DNA of 20,177 nt from CAYLZO01 sp964387775 (GCA_964387775.1 CAYLZO010000076.1:1-20177), one strand, 5' to 3'. Shown: positions 1 through 7,292, counted from the first letter of the stretch. The notes: generated by a model from the sequence alone, not told the origin. Program-made: numbers and translations.

Positions 1-13
1 AGTGACCTCTACC

Positions 14-76
14 CACTGATCACTAATCACTGATCACTAATCACTGACCACTAATCACTGACCACTAATCACTGAA
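14..76. repeat. Tandem heptamer array, nine units of CACTRAY type
   Basis: Nine 7-bp units follow each other without a break from 14 to 76, mostly alternating CACTGAT or CACTGAC with CACTAAT. Positions 7-13 may be a decayed tenth unit. The array ends one base before the Shine-Dalgarno of the permease gene at 90. The units are A/C-rich and not self-complementary, so a transcript of the array should be largely unstructured. It resembles in form the heptanucleotide STRR repeats known from cyanobacteria, but the unit differs. Confidence 0.9.
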
Positions 77-77
77 C

Positions 78-83
78 AAGGAG
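78..83 (+). promoter_or_regulatory. Ribosome binding site for livH
   Basis: AAGGAG lies six bases before the ATG at 90 and fixes this start. The heptamer array stops at 76, leaving only one base between the array and this site. Confidence 0.85.
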
Positions 84-89
84 CTAACT

Positions 90-1673
90 ATGAACGATAT
101 AATGGTATCGCTCCGCAAGAACCGGACGCGCCTCATCACCGTGGCCGTGCTGCTCGTGCTGTTTTTGATGGCCGTCGGTGGGATGAGCACCAAGGACTGG
201 GTCATCACCACGCTGCGCGGATTCTCGGTGGGCGCCGTCATCTTTTTGGTGGCCGCCGGCTTTTCGATCATCCTGGGGCTGATGGATGTGCTCAACCTGG
301 CCCAGGGCACGCTGTACATGATCGGTGCCTACGTCGGCTGGAGCGTCTACGTGCGGCCCGACACCTTTGTGGACATTCTCACGCCGCTGGCCCTCATCGC
401 CGCCGGGTTCCTGCTCCAACCGCTGTGGGGCCGGCTGCTGGCGCGGCTGCGGCTGCCCCGCCGGGTGGCCCAGGTCTGGCCCTGGGTGGGCTTGGTGCTG
501 GCCGCCGTCCTCCTCGTCTTTGTCGTGGCCCGGGTGCCCCTGGCCATGTGGGACTGGGAGAACTATAACGACAGCCCCATCGTCTGGGCCCAGGCATTCA
601 ATCTGGGGCAGGTCGGCCAGCGCATCGAGCCGGCCGGGTGGGAGGGGCTGTCGCCGGCCGTTGGCCTCGCCGGGTTGCTGCTGGGCGGCGCCCTGTTGTC
701 CCTCGGCCTGGCCGGGCTGGGGCGGCGGCAGCAGATGGCCGACGCGGGCGAGCGCCGCCTGCCCTGGGCCGCCATCGCCGCCGTCGTCGCGCTGGTCGCC
801 GTGGGGCTGGGCGCCTACCTGGCCAACGGGGCCCTTACCCAGGCGCTGCTGGACATCAGCTCCGGCTGGCTCTTTGTCCTCGCCGTCGTGGTCGCCACGC
901 TGACGGGCGGCGGGCTGGGCGCCCTCATGGAGGCGACCCTCATCCGCCCCCTCTACGACCGGGCCATCTACCAGATCATGCTCACCTTCGGCCTGAGCTT
1001 TATCGGGATCGAGCTCGTGCGGGCCATCTGGGGCCGCCAGGGCTTTACCATGCCCCGGCCCGGGCTCTTTGCCGGCTCGGGCGAGGGCTGTCCGGCCACC
1101 AGCCTGGCCGGCTGGCTCCAGCACCAGTGCGCGACGATCCAAGTGACCATCGGCGGCGAGACGACGCGCATCCGCACCTACAACGAGATTTTCGTCATCG
1201 TCGTCGGCCTCGTCGTCCTCGTCGGCGTCTGGCTCTTGCTTCAGCGCACGCGCCTGGGCATGATCATCCGCGCTGGCGTCCAGGACAGCGAGATGGTCGA
1301 GGCGTTGGGCATCAACGTGCGGCAGGTCTTTACCCTGGTCTTTGGCCTGGGCGTGGCCATCGCCGCCCTGGGGGGCGTTATCTCGGGGCCATCGTCGGGC
1401 CTGTCGAACCTCATGGGCGAGCACCTGCTCCTCGGCGCCCTGGTGGCCCTGGCCGTCGGCGGGCTGACGAGTTACCCGGGCGCGGCCGTCGGAGCCGTGC
1501 TGGTCGGCTTGGTGCAGCAGTTCATCATCAAGTACGGGCAGATCGGCATCAACCTGCCCTTTCTGGACGAGCCCTTCAAGCCGACCCCGCCCCTGGTGCC
1601 CGCCTCGACGGTGCTGCTCATGATCGTCATCCTGGTCGTCATGCCCCAGGGCTTGCTGGGTCGAAAGGAGTGA
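90..1673 (+). CDS. livH: Branched-chain amino-acid ABC transporter permease, LivH type, with large insertion
   Basis: This is an inner-membrane permease subunit of a HAAT-family ABC importer for branched-chain amino acids or related compounds. The N-terminal block (about residues 45-85, with GLMDVLNLAQGTLYMIGAY) and the C-terminal block (about 265-525, with LGALMEATLIRPLY, then EALGINV and the glycine-rich GALVALAVGGLTSYPGAAVG) are typical LivH. The protein has 527 residues against roughly 290-310 for ordinary LivH. The excess is mainly an insertion at about residues 88-258, itself hydrophobic with three or four likely membrane segments, plus a loop near 325-360. The start ATG has a good AAGGAG. 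livM follows after 3 bp, so the two are cotranscribed and probably form the heterodimeric channel. Family assignment is firm; the substrate is inferred. Confidence 0.9.
   Translation: MNDIMVSLRKNRTRLITVAVLLVLFLMAVGGMSTKDWVITTLRGFSVGAVIFLVAAGFSIILGLMDVLNLAQGTLYMIGAYVGWSVYVRPDTFVDILTPLALIAAGFLLQPLWGRLLARLRLPRRVAQVWPWVGLVLAAVLLVFVVARVPLAMWDWENYNDSPIVWAQAFNLGQVGQRIEPAGWEGLSPAVGLAGLLLGGALLSLGLAGLGRRQQMADAGERRLPWAAIAAVVALVAVGLGAYLANGALTQALLDISSGWLFVLAVVVATLTGGGLGALMEATLIRPLYDRAIYQIMLTFGLSFIGIELVRAIWGRQGFTMPRPGLFAGSGEGCPATSLAGWLQHQCATIQVTIGGETTRIRTYNEIFVIVVGLVVLVGVWLLLQRTRLGMIIRAGVQDSEMVEALGINVRQVFTLVFGLGVAIAALGGVISGPSSGLSNLMGEHLLLGALVALAVGGLTSYPGAAVGAVLVGLVQQFIIKYGQIGINLPFLDEPFKPTPPLVPASTVLLMIVILVVMPQGLLGRKE
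1664..1670 (+). promoter_or_regulatory. Ribosome binding site for livM
   Basis: AAAGGAG sits directly against the TGA of livH (1671-1673) and six bases before the ATG at 1677. This spacing suggests translational coupling of the two permeases. Confidence 0.8.
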
Positions 1674-1676
1674 GCG

Positions 1677-2768
1677 ATGGCAACCTCTGTCGCGACTGCT
1701 GAAGCCAAAGAGACTCCCATCCGGGCCTGGCTCAAGGACAACGCCGCCCTGCTGGTCGTCGTGCTCCTGCTGGCCACTCTGCCCTTCGTCGTCGCCCTCC
1801 TCACCGGCGACTCGCTGGGCGACGTGTTGGCCAACGAGGCCGGCAACTCGAAGTTCATCCAGGGGCTCATGATCGAGGTGTTCATCCTGGCCGTCTTTGC
1901 CATCAGCTACGACCTGGTGCTGGGCGTCACCGGCCTGCTCTCCTTTGGACACGCCATGTTTTTCGCCGTCGGCGCCTACCTGACCGGCGTCCTGCTCAAG
2001 AGCTTTGGCTGGACGCTGCTGCCGACCATCGCCGCCGTGGCCGCCGCCGGCGTCGTCCAGGCCCTGCTCTTTGCCATCGTCCTGCCCCGCGTCCACGGTA
2101 TCACGTTTGCGTTGGTCACGCTGGGCATGGCCTCCGTCTTTTCGATCATGATCGGCACCCGCGAGCTGGCCGAGTACACGGGCGCCGACGTGGGCCTGCA
2201 GGGCATCCCCCGGCCCGAGATCCTGGACCCGGTGGCGCGCCTCCGCTTCTACTTTATCGCCCTGGCCTTTGCCGTGCTGGTCTACCTGCTCTACCGCCGC
2301 TTTGTTGATTCGCCCACCGGCCACGTGTGCACCGCCATCCGCGAGAACGAGGACCGGGCCAAGATGCTCGGCTTTAACACCTTTTACTTCAAGCTGGCGG
2401 CGCTGACGCTGGCCTCCATCACCGCTGCCCTGGCCGGCCTGCTCCACGCCCTTTTTAAGCCCATTGTCAGCCCCGAGGTCGCGAGCATGGGCTACACGGT
2501 GGACGTCCTGCTCATCATCCTCATCGGCGGCATGGGCACCCTCAGCGGGGCCATGATCGGCGCTGCCCTCTACCGGCTGCTGGAATTCTACCTGCACAAG
2601 TGGTTTGGCGAGAGCGCCGGGTTCCTGCTGGGCGCCATTTACGTGACGTTCGTCCTCTTTGTGCCCTACGGCATCGTCGGCACCTGGCGGCTCAAGTCCT
2701 TCCAGATCCGGCAGGGCTGGACGCGTTTCGCGCGGATGCTGGGCATCGAGCAAGGCGACGAGACCTGA
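1677..2768 (+). CDS. livM: Branched-chain amino-acid ABC transporter permease, LivM type
   Basis: This is the second permease subunit of the HAAT importer, 363 residues, close to family length. After a short cytosolic N-terminus there are about eight to ten hydrophobic segments. Hallmarks are LSFGHAMFFAVGAYLTG (near residue 85), the segment with FALVTLGMA (near 143), the cytoplasmic loop with AIRENEDRAKMLGFNT (near 220) that is the expected contact for the ATPases, and ILIGGMGTLSGAMIGAAL (near 282). It starts 3 bp after livH, with a Shine-Dalgarno at the livH stop. A strong terminator follows within 25 bp. No LivG/LivF ATPase or LivJ/K binding protein follows, so these must lie upstream of the window or elsewhere. 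The substrate is inferred from family. Confidence 0.92.
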   Translation: MATSVATAEAKETPIRAWLKDNAALLVVVLLLATLPFVVALLTGDSLGDVLANEAGNSKFIQGLMIEVFILAVFAISYDLVLGVTGLLSFGHAMFFAVGAYLTGVLLKSFGWTLLPTIAAVAAAGVVQALLFAIVLPRVHGITFALVTLGMASVFSIMIGTRELAEYTGADVGLQGIPRPEILDPVARLRFYFIALAFAVLVYLLYRRFVDSPTGHVCTAIRENEDRAKMLGFNTFYFKLAALTLASITAALAGLLHALFKPIVSPEVASMGYTVDVLLIILIGGMGTLSGAMIGAALYRLLEFYLHKWFGESAGFLLGAIYVTFVLFVPYGIVGTWRLKSFQIRQGWTRFARMLGIEQGDET

Positions 2769-2790
2769 AGTCCCTGGGCTTCGAACTGAG

Positions 2791-2822
2791 TGCCCCGGCC
2801 TCTGCGCCGGGGCATCTTTTTT
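2791..2822 (+). terminator. Rho-independent terminator of livHM
   Basis: A perfect 9-bp GC-rich stem (TGCCCCGGC at 2791-2799 with GCCGGGGCA at 2806-2814) encloses a six-base loop and is followed by TC and six T. It ends the permease transcript. Confidence 0.9.
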
Positions 2823-2829
2823 GGTCAGT

Positions 2830-2962
2830 GTCATCCTGAGCCGGAGCAGGGCCGAAGCGCAGCGGAGGTCCTGCGGAGGCGAAGGATCTCACTCGCAACC
2901 AGGAGGAGATGCTTCACTCCGCTCCGCTTCACTGCGTTCCGCTGCGCTCCGTTCAGCATGAC
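2830..2962. repeat. 133-bp imperfect inverted-repeat intergenic element
   Basis: The ends are imperfect inverted repeats: GTCATCCTGAGC at 2830 and, read on the other strand, GTCATGCTGAAC ending at 2962. Inside is a second inverted pair, GAAGGATCTC (2881-2890) against GAGATGCTTC (2906-2915), with GC-rich and purine-rich arms. It has no coding sense. It looks like a non-autonomous palindromic repeat (REP/MITE class). I believe similar GTCATCCTGAG-ended elements are widespread in environmental bacterial genomes, but I did not search. Confidence 0.7.
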
Positions 2963-2991
2963 GTGATTCATTTTTGGGGGATGGAGGTTAC

Positions 2992-3020
2992 TTGCCCGTT
3001 GCCCGCTCTTGGAGTATAAT
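2992..3020 (+). promoter_or_regulatory. Sigma70-type promoter of the ABC1/UbiB kinase
   Basis: TTGCCC (2992-2997) and a perfect TATAAT (3015-3020) are separated by 17 bp. Transcription would start near 3027, giving a leader of about 26 nt. The -35 lies in a duplicated heptamer TTGCCCG (2992-2998 and 2999-3005). Confidence 0.8.
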
Positions 3021-3052
3021 ACAGGCGTCATAGCGAGCAACGTGAGGGGATC

Positions 3053-4735
3053 ATGCCAAACATCTTCCAGACCTTTCGCCACCTGCGGCGCTACCAACAG
3101 ATCGGGCGCATCCTGACCCGCTACGGGTTCGGCCACGTCCTGACCCAGCTCGGCATCGGGCGGGCCATCACGCCCGGCCTGGAGAAACTGCGCTTCAGCT
3201 CGGCCGAGATCCTGCGCGCCACCCCCGCCGAGCGGGTGCGCATGGTCATCGAGGAGCTGGGGCCGACGTTCATCAAGCTGGGCCAGATCGCCAGCACGCG
3301 CGGCGACATCATCCCCCTCGACCTGGTCCACGAACTGGAGAAATTGCAGGACACGGTGTCGCCCACCCCCTTCCCCCTCATCCAGGAGCAGGTGGAGAAG
3401 GAACTGAAAGCGCCGCTGGACGAGGTGTTTCCCACCTTCGAGCCGGCGCCCGTGGCCTCGGCCTCGCTGGGGCAGGTCCACTTTGCCACCCTGGCCGGCG
3501 GCCAGGAGGTGGCAGTCAAAGTCTTTCGGCCCGGCGTGGACAAACTCATCGAGATCGACCTCGACATTTTGCTGGAGCTGGCCGCCCAGGCCGAAAAGCG
3601 GACTGACTGGGGGGCGTATTACGACGTCCTGTCACTGGCTCAGGAGTTTGCCGATACGCTGCGCACCGAGCAGAACTATGAGCAAGAGGGCCACAACATG
3701 GACCGCTACCGGCAGCTCTTTGCCGGCGAGGGCTACGTGCGCGTGCCCAAGGTCTACTGGGAGACCACCACCCGCCGCGTGCTGACCATGGAGCGCATCG
3801 AGGGCGTCAAGATCACCAACGTGGCGGCACTGGAGGCGGCCGGCCTCGACACCGAGCTGATCGCCCGGCGCAACATCCACATCCTGCTGCAGGCGGTCCT
3901 GCACGAGGGCTTTTTCCACGCCGATCCCCACGCCGGCAACTTTATGGTGCTGCCCGGCGAGACCATCGCCATGATGGATTTCGGCATCATGGGCCACCTC
4001 GACCCCGTGGAGCGCCTGGGGCTGGTGCAGCTCTTCGTCGGGCTCTTCCGGCAAGAGACCGACCGGGTGGTGGAGGCCATGTCGGACCTGGGCATCGCCA
4101 CCAGCGCCGCCGACAAGCGAAACCTGGCCCGCGACCTGGACCGCCTGCGCCTGCGCTACTACGGCCTGGAGCTGGAAAAGATCCGCGCCCGCTCCTTCGT
4201 TGAAGACCTGATGGGCCTGGCCTTTGACAACCGGCTCAAGATGCCCAGCAACCTCGTCCTCGTCTTCAAGACCATCGCCATGCTGGAGGGCATCAGCCTC
4301 CAGCTCGACCCCGACATCAACGTCTTTGAGGAGGTCGAGCCCTACGTGCGCGACGCCCTCCTGGAGCTGCAATCGCCCGTGACCCGCCTTCGGGAGCTGA
4401 TGGCCCAGATGCAAGAGTCGGCCGAGGCGATGATGCTCCTGCCCAAACAGCTCCAGCGGATGTTGGAGCAGATGGAGGCCGGGGAGAGCAACTTGAGCCT
4501 GACCCTGCGCGGCCTCGACCGGCCGACCGGCCGGATCACGTCGGCCGCCAACCGGCTGGCCCTCGCCATCCTGGCCGCGGCCCTCATCATCGGCCCGGCG
4601 CTCATCATCCCCCACGTCAACCAGATCTGGCCCCAATGGCAGACCGGGGCTTTGGCCCTGATCCTGGGCGGCTTTGTTCTGTCTCTGGCGATCACGGTCG
4701 CTTTGCTCCTCTCCATTCTTCGGTCTAGACGGTGA
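3053..4735 (+). CDS. ABC1/UbiB (AarF) family atypical protein kinase-like protein
   Basis: A 560-residue member of the ABC1/ADCK/UbiB family, whose members bind ATP through an atypical kinase fold and are linked to ubiquinone or other isoprenoid lipid metabolism. Visible motifs are KLGQ of the family-specific N-terminal extension (K75 to Q78), the alanine-rich nucleotide loop VASASLGQVH (about 134-143), VAVKV with K156, the catalytic loop HADPHAGN (289-296), and DFG (309-311). Two C-terminal hydrophobic segments (about 504-526 and 534-556) anchor it to the membrane, as in UbiB. All key residues are present. The start ATG follows GAGGGG at 3044-3049. It appears monocistronic, with its own promoter upstream and another promoter downstream. 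The lipid substrate or pathway cannot be told from sequence. Confidence 0.93.
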   Translation: MPNIFQTFRHLRRYQQIGRILTRYGFGHVLTQLGIGRAITPGLEKLRFSSAEILRATPAERVRMVIEELGPTFIKLGQIASTRGDIIPLDLVHELEKLQDTVSPTPFPLIQEQVEKELKAPLDEVFPTFEPAPVASASLGQVHFATLAGGQEVAVKVFRPGVDKLIEIDLDILLELAAQAEKRTDWGAYYDVLSLAQEFADTLRTEQNYEQEGHNMDRYRQLFAGEGYVRVPKVYWETTTRRVLTMERIEGVKITNVAALEAAGLDTELIARRNIHILLQAVLHEGFFHADPHAGNFMVLPGETIAMMDFGIMGHLDPVERLGLVQLFVGLFRQETDRVVEAMSDLGIATSAADKRNLARDLDRLRLRYYGLELEKIRARSFVEDLMGLAFDNRLKMPSNLVLVFKTIAMLEGISLQLDPDINVFEEVEPYVRDALLELQSPVTRLRELMAQMQESAEAMMLLPKQLQRMLEQMEAGESNLSLTLRGLDRPTGRITSAANRLALAILAAALIIGPALIIPHVNQIWPQWQTGALALILGGFVLSLAITVALLLSILRSRR

Positions 4736-4755
4736 GAGGAGGGGAGGAAAGGCGC

Positions 4756-4780
4756 AATAGGGTTTGACAGGAACCCTATT
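4756..4780. promoter_or_regulatory. 9-bp inverted repeat straddling the -35 box (operator candidate)
   Basis: AATAGGGTT (4756-4764) and AACCCTATT (4772-4780) are a perfect inverted repeat with a 7-bp spacer. The first T of the TTGACA at 4764-4769 is the last base of the left arm. The placement fits a dimeric repressor site. No T-run follows, so a terminator for the kinase gene is less likely. Confidence 0.5.
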
Positions 4781-4792
4781 CCCGGCTATAAT
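4764..4792 (+). promoter_or_regulatory. Consensus sigma70 promoter (TTGACA-17-TATAAT) for the M42 gene run
   Basis: TTGACA (4764-4769), a 17-bp spacer and TATAAT (4787-4792) match the consensus at all twelve positions. Transcription would start near 4799, inside the left end of the inserted palindromic element, giving a leader of about 288 nt before the GTG at 5087. Confidence 0.85.
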
Positions 4793-4973
4793 TTCACTAC
4801 CGGACACTTTTTCTGCCAGGTGCTTCAGAATCGCGGATCTGCAGAAAAACACGGATTGGACTCGTTGAATTGGACCACATAGTTCATCTGCTTCGGAAAA
4901 ATCCGCGAGTTTCTGTTGATCCGCGGCTCTTCCGCCCGGCGACCATAAAAGTGTCCGGTAGTGAAGCTATAAT
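4785..4973. mobile_element. 173-bp MITE-like element with 19-bp terminal inverted repeats and 8-bp target duplication
   Basis: The element body is 4793-4965. Its ends are a perfect 19-bp inverted repeat, TTCACTACCGGACACTTTT at 4793-4811 and its complement at 4947-4965. GCTATAAT occurs immediately outside both ends (4785-4792 and 4966-4973), an exact 8-bp target-site duplication. A second nested inverted repeat lies inside, 4832-4857 against 4900-4925, matching at 21 of 26 positions and placed symmetrically (20- and 21-bp gaps to the termini). No transposase is encoded, so it is non-autonomous. The family that moved it is unknown; several IS families make 8-bp duplications. This element fills about half of the 351-bp gap 4736-5086. 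Confidence 0.85.
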
Positions 4974-5071
4974 CAGCGAGCGGCGGTCAAAGAAGGACGA
5001 TGTGGATACTGCATCCACGTCGTCGCTTGCTTCTCGACCACGAACCAGCAGACGGATGCCTATTCGACGGA

Positions 5072-5078
5072 GAAAGGG
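5072..5078 (+). promoter_or_regulatory. Ribosome binding site choosing the GTG start at 5087
   Basis: GAAAGGG lies eight bases before GTG 5087. An in-frame ATG at 5000 would add 29 residues with no similarity to the family N-terminus and has no comparable site. Confidence 0.6.
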
Positions 5079-5086
5079 TAGATCTT

Positions 5087-6163
5087 GTGGACATTGTTCC
5101 CGTATTGAAACGCCTCTCAGAGGCCAACGGTGTCTCCGGCTACGAGCACGAGGTCCGCGACATCGTCCAGGCCGAGTTTAGCCGCTACGCGGACCAAGTC
5201 TGGACCGACACCCTCGGCAACGTCATCGCCCTCAAGCAAGGCACCGCCCCGGCTCCCCGGCCGTCGCTCATGCTTGCCACCCACATGGACGAGATCGGCC
5301 TCATCGTCTCCGAGCTGGAGGAGGGGTTCCTGCACTTCCAAAAGGTCGGCGGCTACGACGACCGGGTCCTGCTGGGCCAGCAGGTGGTAGTCCACGGACG
5401 GCGGCCCCTGCCGGGCATCATCGGCGCCCGCCCGCCCCACGTGCTCCCCAAAACGGAGCGAGACAAGCCGCTCCCCTATCACAAACTGCTCATCGACGTC
5501 GGCCTCTCCGCCAAAGAGCTTTTTCAGTTGGTCCGCGTCGGCGATTTGATCACCATGAAACGCGACCTGGTCGAGCTCAAGGGCGGGCTCGTCTCGGGCA
5601 AGGCCCTGGACAACCGGGCTTCGGTGGCGGCGGCCATCGCCTGCTTGGAGGTGCTCAGCCGGGTGCAGCACCCGTGGGACGTCTATGCCGTGGCCACAGT
5701 GCAGGAAGAGGTGGGCCTGAAAGGCGCCATCACGAGCGCCTACGGCCTCCAGCCGGACATCGGGCTGGCCATCGACGTGACGTGGGCCAAGCAGCCCGGC
5801 ACGCCCGACGAGCGGACTTTTGAGCTGGGCAAGGGGCCGGCCATCGGCGTCGGGCCGAACTTTCATCCCAAGCTCCAAAAGGCACTGGAAGAGGCGGCCA
5901 AATCTTTGGAGATGGGCTACCACCTGGAGCCGACGCCCCGCGTCAGCGGCACCGACGCCGTCGCCATTCAGATTTCCCGCGAGGGCATCCCTTCCGGCCT
6001 GATCTCCATCCCGTTGCGCAACATGCACACCCCGGTCGAGACCGTGTCGGTCAAGGACGTGGAACGCACCGGACGGCTGCTGGCCGCCTTTGTCGAGCGG
6101 CTCGATGGCGAGTTCCTGGACAGCCTGGCCTGGGACCTGGGGCTGGACGATAAGAAAGATTAG
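5087..6163 (+). CDS. M42 family metallo-aminopeptidase, paralogue 1
   Basis: A 358-residue dinuclear-metal aminopeptidase of family M42 (TET/glutamyl-aminopeptidase type), a cytosolic enzyme that trims N-terminal residues from peptides, usually as a large dodecamer. Expected ligands and catalytic residues are present: H66 in ATHMDEIGL, D175 in KALDNR, E207/E208 in VQEEVGLKGA, D230 in AIDVT, and H314 in RNMHTPVE. The N-terminus LKRLSEANGVSGYEHEVRD is the standard start of the family, which supports GTG 5087. It is first in a seven-gene run; the next paralogue begins 9 bp after its stop. Its leader carries the MITE-like insertion. Peptide preference cannot be predicted. Confidence 0.92.
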   Translation: MDIVPVLKRLSEANGVSGYEHEVRDIVQAEFSRYADQVWTDTLGNVIALKQGTAPAPRPSLMLATHMDEIGLIVSELEEGFLHFQKVGGYDDRVLLGQQVVVHGRRPLPGIIGARPPHVLPKTERDKPLPYHKLLIDVGLSAKELFQLVRVGDLITMKRDLVELKGGLVSGKALDNRASVAAAIACLEVLSRVQHPWDVYAVATVQEEVGLKGAITSAYGLQPDIGLAIDVTWAKQPGTPDERTFELGKGPAIGVGPNFHPKLQKALEEAAKSLEMGYHLEPTPRVSGTDAVAIQISREGIPSGLISIPLRNMHTPVETVSVKDVERTGRLLAAFVERLDGEFLDSLAWDLGLDDKKD

Positions 6164-6167
6164 GAGA
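6162..6167 (+). promoter_or_regulatory. Ribosome binding site for the TTG start at 6173
   Basis: AGGAGA overlaps the TAG stop of the previous gene (6161-6163) and lies five bases before TTG 6173. No ATG or GTG is in a suitable place, so TTG is the start and translation is probably coupled. Confidence 0.75.
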
Positions 6168-6172
6168 CCGAT

Positions 6173-7213
6173 TTGCTGCTAGAAGAACTGTCCAACGCCT
6201 TTGGCCCTTCGGGCTGTGAAGACGAGGTTCGGCGCATCCTGGCCCGGGCGCTGCGGGACAAAGTGGATAGCCTCACGACCGACGCCCTGGGCAACTTGAT
6301 CGCCTTCAAAGAAGGTACCGGGCCAGAGCCTCGTTTAAGGGTGATGGTCGACGCCCACACCGACGAGGTGGGGCTGATGGTGACGCGCATCGAAAAGAGC
6401 GGCCTGCTGGGCTTCCGGGCCGTGGGCGGCATCGACGACCGGCTGCTCTTGGCCAAGGGCGTCCGGGTCGGCCCGGATCGCCTGCCGGGCGTCATCCTGG
6501 CCCCGCCCGCTCACCTGACCAAGCCCGAGCAGCGCAACAAGGTCATCAAGATCGACCAACTGGTCATCGACGTCGGCGCCAGCAGCGAGGACGAAGCCAA
6601 GAAGCTGGTCCAGGTGGGGGACTATGTCGCGTTTGACACCCGGTTCCAGGTCCTCCACGAGGACGGCTTGCGGATGGTAGCCGGCAAGGCATTCGACGAC
6701 CGGGCCGGCTGCGCCGCCGCCGCCGCCCTGGCCGACGGCGACTATGCCGTGGACCTCTATCTCTCTTTCAGCTCCCAGGAGGAGGTGGGGCTGCGCGGAG
6801 CCCGGGTGGCCGCCTATCGCATCGAGCCCGACGTGGCTTTTGCCCTGGAAGGCACCATCTGCGACGACACGCCGAAAAAAGAGGACGTCAGCCCCACGAC
6901 CGAGATCGGCAAGGGGCCGGCCATCACCATCATGGACCGCTCCTTCGTCGCCGACCGGCGCCTGAACCGCCTGCTCATCGACACCGCCGAGGCGGAGGGG
7001 ATTCCCTACCAATTCAAGCAGCCGGGCATGGGCGGCACCGACGCGGGCGCCATTCACCTGGCCAAGACGGGCGTGCCCTCGGCGGCCGTTTCCGTCCCTT
7101 CCCGCTACATCCACGGTCCCGCCAGCCTGCTGAGCCTGAACGACTTTGACCACCTGGTGGCGCTGATGCGAGCCACGCTCCAGGCGCTGCCCGACGGTTG
7201 GACCGAGACGTAG
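6173..7213 (+). CDS. M42 family metallo-aminopeptidase, paralogue 2
   Basis: 346 residues, TTG start. The family signature is complete: H62 in DAHTDEVGL, D175 in KAFDDR, E203/E204 in SQEEVGLRGA, and H314 in SRYIHGPAS. The fifth metal-ligand position is Glu (E226, ALEGT) where paralogues 1 and 3 have Asp, a conservative change that may mark a different metal or substrate preference. It lies 9 bp after paralogue 1 and 92 bp before paralogue 3, the latter gap being filled by a palindromic heptamer array. By eye the three proteins are clearly homologous but well diverged, so the duplication is old. Likely cytosolic and oligomeric by family. Confidence 0.92.
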   Translation: MLLEELSNAFGPSGCEDEVRRILARALRDKVDSLTTDALGNLIAFKEGTGPEPRLRVMVDAHTDEVGLMVTRIEKSGLLGFRAVGGIDDRLLLAKGVRVGPDRLPGVILAPPAHLTKPEQRNKVIKIDQLVIDVGASSEDEAKKLVQVGDYVAFDTRFQVLHEDGLRMVAGKAFDDRAGCAAAAALADGDYAVDLYLSFSSQEEVGLRGARVAAYRIEPDVAFALEGTICDDTPKKEDVSPTTEIGKGPAITIMDRSFVADRRLNRLLIDTAEAEGIPYQFKQPGMGGTDAGAIHLAKTGVPSAAVSVPSRYIHGPASLLSLNDFDHLVALMRATLQALPDGWTET

Positions 7214-7215
7214 AT

Positions 7216-7292
7216 CGTATTGCGTATTGCGTATTTCGTAATGCGTGACGGAATACGCAATACGGAATACGCAATACGAAACACGCACCACG
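7216..7292. repeat. Palindromic heptamer array, eleven in-phase 7-bp units
   Basis: Eleven consecutive heptamers fill 7216-7292. Units 1-4 are CGTATTG-like, unit 5 is CGTGACG, units 6-9 are the reverse complement (CAATACG or GAATACG), and units 10-11 (AAACACG, CACCACG) are degenerate. Units 1-4 can pair in register with units 9-6 at 24 of 28 positions, leaving unit 5 as the loop. The array ends one base before the Shine-Dalgarno of the next gene. It occupies nearly all of the 92-bp gap. Confidence 0.9.

Noticed and set aside
14..76. CRISPR array
   Set aside because: Repeats are 7 bp and contiguous, with no spacers.
84..2834. Very long open frame on the minus strand opposite livHM (916 codons)
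   Set aside because: It is rich in Gly, Asp, Gln and His without domain logic, the usual mirror of GC-rich coding DNA. The plus strand encodes clear permeases there.
3632..4852. 406-codon minus-strand open frame opposite the UbiB-like gene
   Set aside because: Low-complexity shadow of a well-supported gene; it also crosses the inserted element boundary.
5000..5086. ATG 5000 as start of the first M42 gene
   Set aside because: The extra 29 residues have no family similarity and no ribosome site; GTG 5087 matches the family N-terminus.
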